Assembly (NCBI GenBank): GCA_023511875.1
Contig: JAIMAQ010000005.1
Location: 62,001 to 126,000, forward strand
Direction: 5' to 3'
Source: Thermoflavifilum sp.
GTDB taxonomy: Bacteria; Bacteroidota; Bacteroidia; Chitinophagales; Chitinophagaceae
Length of the DNA: 64,000 bases
The notes below the pieces were generated by a model. The model worked only from the letters and a program-made list of their open reading frames with translations, was not told where the DNA came from and ran no database searches. Both the position numbers and the translations under genes were made by a program. Below, one piece after another: positions 1 to 8,425 of this stretch (positions within the stretch are counted from its first letter, which is position 1; every line of letters starts with the position of its first letter).

Positions 1-224
1 GAGAGAATTCGCCGCACCGTATCGGTTGGCTGAGCACCCTTTTGCAACCAGTGCAGGGCTTTGTTTCGGTCGATCGAAATAGTAGCCGGCACAGTAAGTG
101 GATTGTAAATTCCAATTTTCTGGATGAATTTACCATCACGTGGAGCCCTGGAATCGGCTACTACAATGAAATAATAGGGCTTTTTCTTGGCTCCATGACG
201 TTGTAATCTGATCTTAACTGGCAT
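1..224 (-). CDS. rpsP: 30S ribosomal protein S16 (3' end outside window)
   Basis: Small-subunit ribosomal protein needed for 30S assembly. The minus strand from the ATG at 222-224 reads [20 protein letters not shown] and continues through [21 protein letters not shown], the conserved start of S16, including the basic first strand and the PRDGKFIE-like segment. About 74 codons are present and the frame is still open at base 1, so the C-terminus is missing. A TAGCTTTG promoter box lies 43 bases upstream, so the gene probably has its own transcript in addition to any read-through from ffh. Identification is by recognisable family sequence. Confidence 0.95.
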   Translation of the reverse strand, partial: MPVKIRLQRHGAKKKPYYFIVVADSRAPRDGKFIQKIGIYNPLTVPATISIDRNKALHWLQKGAQPTDTVRRIL

Positions 225-267
225 AAATAATCGAATTATTTTTTTGCGAGTTTCTACATTAGGTATG

Positions 268-275
268 CAAAGCTA
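268..275 (-). promoter_or_regulatory. Bacteroidota -7 box upstream of rpsP
   Basis: The minus strand reads TAGCTTTG, a perfect match to the Bacteroidota primary-sigma -7 consensus TAnnTTTG, 43 bases before the rpsP start. No clear -33 TTTG was found at the expected distance. Confidence 0.5.
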
Positions 276-318
276 CTTGATTTGTCAGGAAAAACCTACA
301 GGAATTTTTCTAATAAAA

Positions 319-1638
319 TTAATTTTTCCGAACCTGCAAGGGGTTGAATCCACCCATTTTGTTCATCATTTTCATCATCTGACGCATTTGCTCAAATTGT
401 TTTAAAAACTGGTTTACTTCTTGAATGTTGCGGCCCGATCCCATAGCAATACGCTTACGGCGACTGCCGTTGATGATATCGGGATTTGCTCGTTCTTGGG
501 GGGTCATTGAGTTGATGATGGCTTCTATGCCTTTGAAGGCTTCATCGTTGAGGTCAAGATTTTTGATTTGCTTACCCATGCCAGGGATCATGGCTAGTAG
601 GTCTTTGAGATTGCCCATTTTTCGAATTTGTACCAGTTGTTCTTTGAAATCGTTGAGGTCAAATTGGTTTTTTCGGATTTTTTTCTCTAATCGTTTGGCC
701 ACTTCAGCGTCATATTGCTCTTGGGCCTTTTCAACCAGAGAAACGATGTCGCCCATTCCTAGGATGCGTTGTGCCATACGATCTGGGTAAAACACATCTA
801 GGGTATCGGGTTTTTCACCGGTACTGACAAATTTGATGGGCTTTTGGATGGTGTATTTAATAGATAAGGCTGCGCCGCCTCGGGTATCGCCATCTAGTTT
901 GGTAAGCACAACGCCTGTAAAAGAAAGCCTGTCGTGAAAAGCCTTGGCTGTGTTTACTGCGTCTTGGCCGGTCATGGCGTCGGCCACAAAGAGAATTTCT
1001 TCTGGATCTACAGCAGCCTTGATTTGGGCTACTTCTTGCATCATATCTTCGTCGATAGCCAGGCGGCCAGCGGTGTCTATGATCACTACCTGATAGCCTC
1101 GGTTTTTAGCTTCTGTTACTGCCTGGCGAGCGATGTCGACTGCCGACAGGCTGGTTTCTGAGAAAACGGGCACTTGTACTTGCTCGGCTAAAATTTTTAA
1201 TTGTTCTATAGCTGCTGGTCGGTAAATATCGGCCGCCACGAGCAAGGGCGATTTGTGTAACTTATTACGCAGGTAATAAGCCAGCTTTGCCGAGAAAGTA
1301 GTTTTTCCCGAGCCTTGCAGTCCAACGATGAGAATGACGGAAGGTTTTTTTTCGAGAGAGAGCTGTGCGGCTTGTCCACCCATGAGGGCGGTAAGTTCGT
1401 CTTGGACAAGCTTCACCATGAGTTGGCCTGGGGAAATGGCCTGTAACACTTTTGCGCCCAGGGCTTTTTCTTTCACGCGGTCGGTAAACTCCTTAGCGAT
1501 TTTATATTGCACATCGGCTTCTACTAGTGCTCGGCGAATTTCTTTTAGGGTAGAAGCTACATTGATTTCGGTAATTCTTCCTTCACCCTTGAGCTGCTTA
1601 AATGCCGATTCTAACCGTTCTGATAAAGATTCGAACAT
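319..1638 (-). CDS. ffh: signal recognition particle protein Ffh (SRP54)
   Basis: GTPase of the signal recognition particle. It binds signal sequences and SRP RNA and delivers ribosomes to FtsY at the inner membrane. The N-terminal four-helix domain is followed by the G domain: P-loop GLQGSGKTT at about residues 106-114, then DTAGR and TKLDGD. A methionine-rich M domain with GMGKQIKNL and a C-terminal MMKMMNKMGG run follows. I place the start at the ATG 1636-1638 (MFESLSERL), giving 439 residues, normal for the family. The frame stays open upstream to 1689, but a TAACTTTG promoter box lies at 1665-1672, inside that extension, so the longer form is unlikely. It lies downstream of rpoD and upstream of rpsP on the same strand. 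Confidence 0.97.
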   Translation of the reverse strand: MFESLSERLESAFKQLKGEGRITEINVASTLKEIRRALVEADVQYKIAKEFTDRVKEKALGAKVLQAISPGQLMVKLVQDELTALMGGQAAQLSLEKKPSVILIVGLQGSGKTTFSAKLAYYLRNKLHKSPLLVAADIYRPAAIEQLKILAEQVQVPVFSETSLSAVDIARQAVTEAKNRGYQVVIIDTAGRLAIDEDMMQEVAQIKAAVDPEEILFVADAMTGQDAVNTAKAFHDRLSFTGVVLTKLDGDTRGGAALSIKYTIQKPIKFVSTGEKPDTLDVFYPDRMAQRILGMGDIVSLVEKAQEQYDAEVAKRLEKKIRKNQFDLNDFKEQLVQIRKMGNLKDLLAMIPGMGKQIKNLDLNDEAFKGIEAIINSMTPQERANPDIINGSRRKRIAMGSGRNIQEVNQFLKQFEQMRQMMKMMNKMGGFNPLQVRKN

Positions 1639-1664
1639 ATTTTTTCCTTTTCCAATGGGAAGTG

Positions 1665-1672
1665 CAAAGTTA
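1665..1672 (-). promoter_or_regulatory. Bacteroidota -7 box upstream of ffh
   Basis: The minus strand reads TAACTTTG, a perfect TAnnTTTG match, 26 bases before the chosen ffh start. It decides the start: the longer frame would begin upstream of the box. Confidence 0.55.
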
Positions 1673-1742
1673 GGAGCTTTCGTGCACACGTTACCTAAGG
1701 ACGTTTTGTGCCCGAGTAGAATGATGAAAGATCAGTGTATGA

Positions 1743-2612
1743 TTAGGCTCCGAGAAAATGACGCAGGTGCCTACAGCGTGAGGCTGTACGCAGTTTGTTG
1801 ATGGCTTTGTCTTTAATTTGCCGCACCCTTTCTCGTGTGAGGCCAAATTTTTCACCGATATCTTCTAGTGACATGGGGTGCTCTATACCGATGCCGAAAT
1901 ATAACTTGATAACATCTTTTTGGCGTTCGGTGAGGGTCGACAAGGAGCGTTCAATTTCTCGGCGAAGCGATTCATGGTAGGTTAAAGCCAAATCGGCACT
2001 TTCTGAATTCGGATTTTCCAGTACATCGAGTAGAGAACCGTCTTCGCCATCGGCAAAAGGTGCATCTACCGAGAGTGGCCGCCCCGAAAGGCCCAGGGTG
2101 GCTTCCACTTCTTCTGGGCGAATATCGAGTACTTCTGCTAATTCTTCAGCCGAAGGTTCCCTTTCATATTCTTGTTCGAGTTGGGAATAAGTTTTGGTAA
2201 TCTTGTTTGACAGGCCTACTTTGTTAAGTGGTAGTCTCACAATACGCGATTGCTCGGCCAAAGCCTGCAAAATCGATTGCCGAATCCACCATACGGCATA
2301 GGAAATAAACTTAAATCCTCTCGTTTCATCGAATCTTTGGGCGGCTTTGATCAGGCCAAGATTGCCTTCATTGATGAGATCACAAAGTGAGAGCCCTTGG
2401 TTTTGGTACTGCTTGGCCACCGAAACCACAAAGCGCAAATTGGCTTTAGTGAGCTTTTCCAACGCCTTTTGGTCGCCCTGCTTAATGCGGATGGCTAATT
2501 CTACTTCTTCTTCTGGGCTGAGCAAATCTACTTTTCCGATTTCTTGAAGGTATTTTTCTAAAGATTGGGACTCTCGATTGGTGATAGATTTAGTAATCTT
2601 CAATTGACGCAT
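1743..2612 (-). CDS. rpoD: RNA polymerase primary sigma factor, Bacteroidota type
   Basis: Primary sigma factor directing RNA polymerase to housekeeping promoters. It is short (289 residues) and lacks the long region 1.1 and spacer of the E. coli protein, as is typical of the Bacteroidota RpoD. Region 1.2 carries [20 protein letters not shown]. Region 2 carries [17 protein letters not shown] and [16 protein letters not shown], the -10 recognition helix. Region 4.2 carries an HTH with [19 protein letters not shown]. The start [10 protein letters not shown] at 2610-2612 is the one normal for the family; another ATG two codons upstream (2618) is possible. A full -33/-7 promoter precedes it. The twenty or so TAnnTTTG boxes in this window are the promoters this protein would be expected to read. 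Confidence 0.96.
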   Translation of the reverse strand: MRQLKITKSITNRESQSLEKYLQEIGKVDLLSPEEEVELAIRIKQGDQKALEKLTKANLRFVVSVAKQYQNQGLSLCDLINEGNLGLIKAAQRFDETRGFKFISYAVWWIRQSILQALAEQSRIVRLPLNKVGLSNKITKTYSQLEQEYEREPSAEELAEVLDIRPEEVEATLGLSGRPLSVDAPFADGEDGSLLDVLENPNSESADLALTYHESLRREIERSLSTLTERQKDVIKLYFGIGIEHPMSLEDIGEKFGLTRERVRQIKDKAINKLRTASRCRHLRHFLGA

Positions 2613-2668
2613 CGACATGGTAGTGAGCGGATTTTTGTAGGTTAAAAAAATGTTAAAAAGCGTGCGAG

Positions 2669-2698
2669 CAAATATAAATATTTTTTGATTCCTTCAAA
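2669..2698 (-). promoter_or_regulatory. rpoD promoter (-33 TTTG, -7 TATATTTG)
   Basis: The minus strand has TTTG at 2695-2698, an 18-base spacer, then TATATTTG at 2669-2676. Both elements match the Bacteroidota consensus. The rpoD ATG is about 56 bases downstream. Confidence 0.65.
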
Positions 2699-2770
2699 AA
2701 AAATAAACAAATCTTGAACAAATTTGTAAAATGCGCATCCAGTAAGCAAACGAGGCAGTTCGAAAAATAT

Positions 2771-2800
2771 TTTGATAGACTCTATATTTTTCTATACTTG
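2771..2800 (+). promoter_or_regulatory. promoter of the START-like gene
   Basis: TTTG at 2771-2774, an 18-base spacer, then TATACTTG at 2793-2800 (one mismatch to TAnnTTTG). It has the same geometry as the divergent rpoD promoter and ends 33 bases before the ATG at 2834. Confidence 0.5.
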
Positions 2801-2833
2801 CAGTTTTAGGTGACATTTGTTAAATGTTTTATT

Positions 2834-3217
2834 ATGAGTAAGCGTGTACAGTATACTTTGGAATATCCCGTGCGGTGCTCACCCGCAATTTTATATGAGT
2901 TTTTGTCTACCCCAGCCGGCTTGCAGGAGTGGTTTGCCGATAAAGTAGATTTGCGTGATAACGTATTTTCTTTTTCTTGGAATGGATCAGAAGAAAAAGC
3001 AACTATTGTGGAGCAAAAGCCTGAGGAGTACATTCGTTTGCGTTGGCTTCACAGTAGTCCTGACGAGTATTTTGAGTTTCGGATTCAGAAATCGGAAGTC
3101 ACTAATGAAACTGTGTTGATTGTCAAAGATTTTGCAGATAAAAAAGAAATAAGTGATCAATCTCAGCTTTGGGATTATCAAGTAAAAGAACTACTCCATA
3201 GAATTGGTGGGTTGTAG
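2834..3217 (+). CDS. START-like (SRPBCC) domain protein
   Basis: Small cytosolic protein of the SRPBCC/START-like fold, in the AHSA1-related group common in Bacteroidota. It has 127 residues. Features of the fold are the opening beta strand VQYTLEYPVRCSPAILYEFL, the helix-plus-loop STPAGLQEWFADKV, repeated strands such as YIRLRWLH and YFEFRI, and a C-terminal amphipathic helix ending WDYQVKELLHRIGGL. The start is the ATG at 2834 (MSKRVQYTL), downstream of a promoter; an in-frame codon at 2810 is less likely. The ligand or partner cannot be read from sequence. It is divergent from rpoD and converges with the next gene with only 7 bases between stops. Confidence 0.85.
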   Translation: MSKRVQYTLEYPVRCSPAILYEFLSTPAGLQEWFADKVDLRDNVFSFSWNGSEEKATIVEQKPEEYIRLRWLHSSPDEYFEFRIQKSEVTNETVLIVKDFADKKEISDQSQLWDYQVKELLHRIGGL

Positions 3218-3224
3218 ACGTTCA

Positions 3225-3860
3225 CTAAACGCTTATTATGCCCAAGCAGTTAAATATTTGAAGGTATTGATCTTTTGCAAAGGGAATAAATTGTTCCCAT
3301 TTTTCCAGAGGATAGCTTTTCGCTAATTTCACAAAATGCCTTTTTAAAAGTAGCTGTTTATATGTTTCCAAACTAAGTGCAGTGAGGGGTTGATAGTGTG
3401 AACGGTCGTGCAATTGGTGCGTCCATTCCGCGTCGCTACAACTTATCCACCAATCTGATTGCTGAAGGGTGTAAAAATGTTGTTCTAGCTGAAAGCGATA
3501 TTGATGCAAGAATTTTCCCGACACATGGAGGGTACAGGTAAAATAATGCCCCCACCAAAATAGGCTTCTGCAGGCAAAGGTATCTGACTGACTAAAATAT
3601 CGTGGAAAATCTAAGATCACATAAGGCAAGCCTTGATATTTTTCTCCGCGCGAGATTTTGGCTCCTGTGTGCCGCCACACATCAGGAATTCGGGCATGCT
3701 GAAGGTTTTCTTGCAAGATGGCTTGTAGTTGAGCCATCAAATCAATGGCTTTTTCCAGGATATGATTTTTCATCAAGATCCATTCGCTATTGCTCACCAG
3801 TAATAGTTCATCTGCAGAAAGTCCTAAATTTGTTGGCTCTTTGTGGATATGCATAAGCAC
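3225..3860 (-). CDS. conserved hypothetical protein, about 211 residues
   Basis: I do not recognise the family. The protein is soluble-looking, with no signal peptide or membrane segment. It is rich in aromatic and His residues, with blocks such as YVILDFPRYF, SLFWWGHYFTCTLHVSGK and DWWISCSDAEWTH. The first third is probably helical (MKNHILEKAIDLMAQLQAIL). A clean 211-codon frame that ends exactly against the neighbouring gene, and codon use like its surroundings, support it as a real gene. The start is either the codon at 3860 or the ATG at 3854 (MHIHKEPTN). It is divergent from the LptG-type permease gene, with about 60 bases between starts. Confidence 0.7.
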   Translation of the reverse strand: MLMHIHKEPTNLGLSADELLLVSNSEWILMKNHILEKAIDLMAQLQAILQENLQHARIPDVWRHTGAKISRGEKYQGLPYVILDFPRYFSQSDTFACRSLFWWGHYFTCTLHVSGKFLHQYRFQLEQHFYTLQQSDWWISCSDAEWTHQLHDRSHYQPLTALSLETYKQLLLKRHFVKLAKSYPLEKWEQFIPFAKDQYLQIFNCLGIISV

Positions 3861-3919
3861 ATATTTACATCATGCAAGGGTTTTTCACAAAGGTGATGAA
3901 AATTTAAAATCAATGGGGC

Positions 3920-5374
3920 ATGAAGAAGCTCGATAAAATGATTATTAAAGCGTTTTTAGGCCCCTTTGTGATTACCTTTTTTATTACCCTCTTTGTGCTC
4001 ATCATGCAGTTTCTATGGAAATACATAGATGACTTGGTGGGAAAAGGTTTGGAGTTGGGGATTATCTTGAAGCTATTGGGATACATGAGTACACAAATGG
4101 TGCCTTTGGCTTTGCCTTTGGCAATCTTGCTTTCTTCGATTATGACCTTTGGTAATTTGGGAGAAAACTTTGAACTGGTAGCCTTAAAATCGGCTGGCAT
4201 ATCGTTGATGCGCTTTATGCAACCGTTGATCATTTTAAGTGGAATAATTGCGGTATTAGCTTTTTTGTTTTCCAATTATGTGATTCCCTGGGCAAACCTG
4301 CATGGCGATTCCCTTTTGTATGATATTCGCAATCTTAAGCATGGTTTCAATATTCGGCCGGGCGTATTTTTCACCGAACTTGAAGGGTATGCTATTCGAG
4401 TAGGTGAAAAAGCTCCCGATGGTAAAACCATTTATCATGTAGTGATTTATGATCGATCGGTAAGCACCAGCGATAAGTTAATTTTAGCTGAGCGAGGCGT
4501 AATGGAGCAATCGCCCAACAAGCGTTATGTCATTTTTACACTATTCAATGGTTGGGAATATGAAGAGCGTGGTTTCAGACCCGATGTGAAAAATGATTTT
4601 GTGCGGGTACATTTTAAACGTTTTGAAAAAATATTTGATTTGAGTTCATTTGCTTTTACCCGAACACCTATTCAGCTTTTCGCGGGGTCATATCAGATGT
4701 TAAATGTGAAACAACTCGATCAAGCCATCGATTCTATTCGCAAGCAGTTAGATGATCCAGGTCGCAGGGTACAAGCTGAAATCACTCCGCAGTATGCGTT
4801 TTATACCTGGAATGATACTGGCTGGCTTCATCATTCCGTGCCTGTTCCTACTCACGTGCACCGGTTTATCGAAACCATACCCGACTCTGTATTGCCATAT
4901 GTACTCCAACGCATTCAAATGAATATCCAGCAAGATCAGAATGTGGTGTTACAAGTGGCAGCACAGAATTATCAAGACCTCATTGATAGCATACATAAGC
5001 ATCAGATTGAATGGAATCGAAAGTTTACTCTTTCGTTTGCCTGTATGGTATTGTTTTTAATTGGGGCGCCATTAGGGTCTATTATCCGAAAGGGCGGATT
5101 AGGTACCCCTTTGGTATTTGCGGTGGGCTTCTTTGTCATCTATAACGTGATCTCTACTATTGGTGAAAAATTGGCTCGCAATGGTGTGGTAGCGCCTTGG
5201 TTTGGCATGTGGCTCGCTACCATGATCTTGGTGCCTATTGCTGTTTTCCTCGTGTATAAGGCTTTGAATGATTCGCAATTGTTTAACAAAGAATTTTATT
5301 ATAGGCTAGGTAAACAATTTCGGCAATCTTTCAAAGCGTTTGCCCACACTTGGTTGTGGAGAGAAAAAAGTTAA
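3920..5374 (+). CDS. LptF/LptG (YjgP/YjgQ) family permease
   Basis: Inner-membrane component of the Lpt machinery that, with LptB2, extracts lipopolysaccharide from the inner membrane. It has 484 residues. The N-terminal block MKKLDKMIIKAFLGPFVITF leads into the first of three helices, with the family signature STQMVPLALPLAILLSSIMTFG at about residues 56-77. A long periplasmic beta domain follows, then three C-terminal helices. The typical gate segment MVLFLIGAPLGSIIRKGG is present. It is longer than E. coli LptF/LptG because the periplasmic part is extended. A second paralogue lies at 10833-11915; which is F and which G cannot be settled. Its stop overlaps the stop of rsmG on the opposite strand by 4 bases (TTAA). 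Confidence 0.92.
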   Translation: MKKLDKMIIKAFLGPFVITFFITLFVLIMQFLWKYIDDLVGKGLELGIILKLLGYMSTQMVPLALPLAILLSSIMTFGNLGENFELVALKSAGISLMRFMQPLIILSGIIAVLAFLFSNYVIPWANLHGDSLLYDIRNLKHGFNIRPGVFFTELEGYAIRVGEKAPDGKTIYHVVIYDRSVSTSDKLILAERGVMEQSPNKRYVIFTLFNGWEYEERGFRPDVKNDFVRVHFKRFEKIFDLSSFAFTRTPIQLFAGSYQMLNVKQLDQAIDSIRKQLDDPGRRVQAEITPQYAFYTWNDTGWLHHSVPVPTHVHRFIETIPDSVLPYVLQRIQMNIQQDQNVVLQVAAQNYQDLIDSIHKHQIEWNRKFTLSFACMVLFLIGAPLGSIIRKGGLGTPLVFAVGFFVIYNVISTIGEKLARNGVVAPWFGMWLATMILVPIAVFLVYKALNDSQLFNKEFYYRLGKQFRQSFKAFAHTWLWREKS

Positions 5375-6027
5375 TGACTTATCGGTACAAATAGCACATA
5401 CTTTTCTTGAAAATAATCTCTTTTGATTGCTGAATGTAAGAGATGAATATGCGGATGGCAACCACAAGCTTCTACTTCTTGGGTGATATCTCCACCTTTT
5501 AAACAAATCAATCCATTGCCCGATGCAGGTAATAATGTGGGTTTAGCCCATTTCCAAAGTTGGTTGAGAGGCGCTACTGCCCGGCTAAGGGCAAAATGAA
5601 ACCGATGGGCAGGCAACTGTTCTGCGCGCATGTGCTTGGCTTCTACTTGTGTTAATTTTATTTGATGAATCACATCCTGTACAACACGAATTTTTTTACC
5701 AATAGCATCAATCAATAAGAAATGGGTTTCTGGAAATAATATGGCCAATGGAATACCCGGGAAACCTCCACCTGTGCCAATATCTACGATGTATTGATGA
5801 GCAGTAAATCGATAAAATAAGGCTATGCTTAGTGAATGAAGTACATGCCTTTCATATAATCCGTCTAGATCTTTTCGAGAAATGACATTAATTCGTTGAT
5901 TCCAGAAATGATAAAGATCATACAAAGCTTGTAGTTGTTGAATTTGCGTATCGCTCAATTGTGGGAAAAAACTGATGATGAGTTGCAGCTGCTCTTCTAT
6001 ATGTGGCTTTGCCATAAATTTATTCAT
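5371..6027 (-). CDS. rsmG: 16S rRNA (guanine-527-N7) methyltransferase
   Basis: Methylates G527 of 16S rRNA using S-adenosylmethionine. It is 218 residues (214 if translation begins at the ATG four codons in, MAKPHIEEQ). The SAM-binding motif VDIGTGGGFPGIPLA is at about residues 81-94. The N-terminal helix block with WNQRINVISRKDLDGLYERH (residues 42-61) and the downstream SRAVAPLNQLWKWAKP segment are characteristic of GidB/RsmG. Transcription is convergent with the LptF/G-type gene and the two stop codons interlock. Confidence 0.95.
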   Translation of the reverse strand: MNKFMAKPHIEEQLQLIISFFPQLSDTQIQQLQALYDLYHFWNQRINVISRKDLDGLYERHVLHSLSIALFYRFTAHQYIVDIGTGGGFPGIPLAILFPETHFLLIDAIGKKIRVVQDVIHQIKLTQVEAKHMRAEQLPAHRFHFALSRAVAPLNQLWKWAKPTLLPASGNGLICLKGGDITQEVEACGCHPHIHLLHSAIKRDYFQEKYVLFVPISH

Positions 6028-6031
6028 GTAT

Positions 6032-7198
6032 TCACGACCAATGAATGTCCACTTTCTTTCTCCATGTCAAAGGAGCAAACAACAAATAATATACACAATA
6101 TGCCATATCAAACAATAAATAATATGGTTTCAAATCAGATTCTTGTAATAATTGCATGCTTTTACGCAAAATAATATGTTGTACAACAATTCTTATAAAA
6201 ATCACTCCCCCTGTGATGCTCCAAAAAATAGCAGGTTGCAGAACATGAGTAGAAAATATCAAGCTCAATATTAAAAATGTGTAATAAGTAATATGTGAGG
6301 AAGCATATAGAGCAAGTCGAAGCTGATCACCGCGTCGATAATATTTTCCCGTACTGAGGTGTCGCTTTTTTTGTTGCCACCAAGATTTCCAGCTAGTTCG
6401 TGCTGGCGTGTAAGTAAAAGCTTCAGGATGGATAATCACGGATACATTATGTGAGGTAGCTGCCTGGTTGACAAATAAATCATCATCTCCTGAAGCAAGG
6501 TGTTGATGAGCAACAAAGCCTTTATGTTTGAAAAATAGATTTTTCTGATAGGCCAAGTTGCGGCCAACGCCCATGTAAGGAAATCCTGCCAGAGCAAAAG
6601 AAAGGTATTGTAATGCGCTGAAAAATGCATCATAGCGAATCACCTTATTGAGCCATCCAGGCCTTTTTTCGTAAGCGCCATAGCCCAGCACGATTTCTTT
6701 TCCGGCTGTAAATCCCTTACTCATCCATGCCGCCCACCATACTGAAGCCGGTCTGCAATCGGCATCGGTGAGCAACACGTGTTCATATGCTGCACTTTTA
6801 ATGCCTATCGAAAGCGGGAATTTTTTTCCAGGAATACCCTTTGCTTGTTGATAAAGCCTAATGGGGCGCAAATGGGGATAAACTTTACTCATGTCTTGCA
6901 ATAAGCGTGCTGTGTCGTCTTCTGAGCAATGATCTACGATAATCACTTCGTAGGAAAGGTTTCCAGAAGCATCTGCATAACGTTGTTGAAGCCAATGGTG
7001 CAAGTTTTTACGAAGATGATGCTCTGCATTCCGTGCACAAACGATAATACTCAATGGGAAATTTGCATGCCCATCAGGTGCCTCTGACGGTGGAACATAT
7101 ACGGCCAGTCGTCTGAAGAAAAACAGGTAATAAAACAACTGGATGCAACTTGCTATCAGAAAACCTATCCAGATGATCAGGGAGAGATGGAGCGACAT
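6032..7198 (-). CDS. membrane-anchored family 2 glycosyltransferase
   Basis: Inverting GT-A glycosyltransferase fixed to the inner membrane. From the ATG at 7196-7198 it has 388 residues: an N-terminal membrane helix, a GT2 domain (LSIIVCARNAEHHLRKNL, then VIIVDHCSEDDT), the metal-binding DxD motif in LLTDADCRPAS (DAD at about 145-147), and an acceptor/processivity motif of QxxRxx type (QQKKRHLSTGKYYR). Two or three C-terminal membrane helices follow. The frame extends to a TTG at 7231, but a TAGGTTTG promoter box at 7229-7236 covers that position, which favours 7198. The sugar and acceptor are not predictable; envelope glycan or glycolipid synthesis is likely. Confidence 0.88.
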   Translation of the reverse strand: MSLHLSLIIWIGFLIASCIQLFYYLFFFRRLAVYVPPSEAPDGHANFPLSIIVCARNAEHHLRKNLHHWLQQRYADASGNLSYEVIIVDHCSEDDTARLLQDMSKVYPHLRPIRLYQQAKGIPGKKFPLSIGIKSAAYEHVLLTDADCRPASVWWAAWMSKGFTAGKEIVLGYGAYEKRPGWLNKVIRYDAFFSALQYLSFALAGFPYMGVGRNLAYQKNLFFKHKGFVAHQHLASGDDDLFVNQAATSHNVSVIIHPEAFTYTPARTSWKSWWQQKKRHLSTGKYYRRGDQLRLALYASSHITYYTFLILSLIFSTHVLQPAIFWSITGGVIFIRIVVQHIILRKSMQLLQESDLKPYYLLFDMAYCVYYLLFAPLTWRKKVDIHWS

Positions 7199-7228
7199 AT
7201 AGCGCAATGTATCAAATCGATTGGCGCG

Positions 7229-7236
7229 CAAACCTA
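7229..7236 (-). promoter_or_regulatory. -7 box of the GT2 gene
   Basis: The minus strand reads TAGGTTTG (perfect TAnnTTTG), 30 bases before the ATG at 7198. It argues against the upstream TTG start at 7231. Confidence 0.5.
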
Positions 7237-7271
7237 ATAAATTTTATAACTATCTAGGTAAAGAATTCAAA

Positions 7272-7279
7272 TAACTTTG
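7272..7279 (+). promoter_or_regulatory. -7 box of tgt, nearly leaderless
   Basis: TAACTTTG, a perfect TAnnTTTG, ends 10 bases before the tgt ATG at 7290. Transcription would start around 7284-7286, leaving a leader of only a few bases. No TTTG is visible at -33. Confidence 0.55.
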
Positions 7280-7289
7280 CGGCCGTTGT

Positions 7290-8423
7290 ATGGCTTTTAG
7301 ATTCGACTGTTTACATTGCGATACGGCCACGCATGCAAGGGTAGGCGTGCTGCATACCGATCATGGGGCTATTGAAACGCCTGTTTTTATGCCGGTAGGC
7401 ACTGTGGGTACGGTGAAAACAGTGCTTCAGCAACAGTTGTGGGCCGATCTACAGGTGCGCATTATTTTAGGTAATACATATCATTTGTATTTACGCCCTG
7501 GAATCGATGTATTGCGGCAAGCAGGTGGGTTGCACCGTTTCATCCATTGGGATGGAGCTTTACTTACAGATAGCGGCGGATATCAAGTGTTTTCATTGGC
7601 TAAAATTCGCAAGATCACGGAAGATGGGGTCTGGTTTCAATCGCATATCGATGGCTCGAGACATTTTTTTTCTCCACAACTAGTGATGGATATTCAGCGG
7701 GCTATTGGTGCCGATATTGTAATGGCATTTGATGAATGCGCTCCTTATCCCTGTACGCATGCCTATGCACGTACATCTGTGCAGCTTACCCATCGCTGGT
7801 TGGATGCATGTTGGAAGCATTTTCAGCCCGAAAATGAATATGGATATACTCAAACCTTATTTCCTATCGTACAAGGCAGTGTATATCCCGATCTCAGAAA
7901 ATGGTCGGCCGAATATGTTGCAGCTAAAGATGCCGGCGGGTACGCTATTGGTGGGTTAAGCGTAGGCGAGCCAGAAACACAAATGTATGAGATGACGGCC
8001 TTGGTTAATGAAGTTTTACCCAAGCATAAACCCCGATACTTAATGGGTGTAGGCACCCCTTGGAATATTTTGGAAAGTATAGCTTTGGGAGTAGATATGT
8101 TTGATTGTGTGATGCCCACACGCAATGGGCGCAACGGCATGTTATTTACATGGCAGGGCATCATCAACATTCGCAACAAAAAATGGGCTACCGATTTCTC
8201 ACCTATCGATGCACAAACAACAGGGCCAGTGAGTAGTTATTATACACGCGCTTATTTGCGTCATCTCTTTGTTGCACAAGAAATAACAGGATTACAAATT
8301 GCTACTTTGCACAACTTGAGCTTTTACTTACAATTGGTAAAAGAAGCACGAGAACATATCTTGCAGGGTGATTTCGCTGCCTGGAAACAACAAATTATCC
8401 CTCAATTAAAAACACGGCTGTGA
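7290..8423 (+). CDS. tgt: tRNA-guanine transglycosylase
   Basis: Exchanges guanine 34 of GUN-anticodon tRNAs for the queuosine precursor preQ1. It has 377 residues, normal for bacterial TGT. The active-site TDSGGYQVFSL (Asp94) and the nucleophile region FDCVMPTRNGRNG (Asp272) are intact, and GNTYHLYLRPG is conserved. The C-terminal zinc site is altered. Where the E. coli enzyme has CxCxxC before YSRAYL, this protein has Thr310, Gly312 and Ser315 before YYTRAYL, so all three cysteine ligands are missing; the fourth ligand, His341 in LHNLSFY, remains. I recall the same pattern in Bacteroides enzymes, so it is probably a phylum trait and not damage. Confidence 0.96.
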   Translation: MAFRFDCLHCDTATHARVGVLHTDHGAIETPVFMPVGTVGTVKTVLQQQLWADLQVRIILGNTYHLYLRPGIDVLRQAGGLHRFIHWDGALLTDSGGYQVFSLAKIRKITEDGVWFQSHIDGSRHFFSPQLVMDIQRAIGADIVMAFDECAPYPCTHAYARTSVQLTHRWLDACWKHFQPENEYGYTQTLFPIVQGSVYPDLRKWSAEYVAAKDAGGYAIGGLSVGEPETQMYEMTALVNEVLPKHKPRYLMGVGTPWNILESIALGVDMFDCVMPTRNGRNGMLFTWQGIINIRNKKWATDFSPIDAQTTGPVSSYYTRAYLRHLFVAQEITGLQIATLHNLSFYLQLVKEAREHILQGDFAAWKQQIIPQLKTRL

Positions 8424-8425
8424 CT

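Noticed and set aside
1639-1689. 17-codon N-terminal extension of ffh
   Set aside because: It runs through a perfect TAnnTTTG promoter box, and family members start at MFESL.
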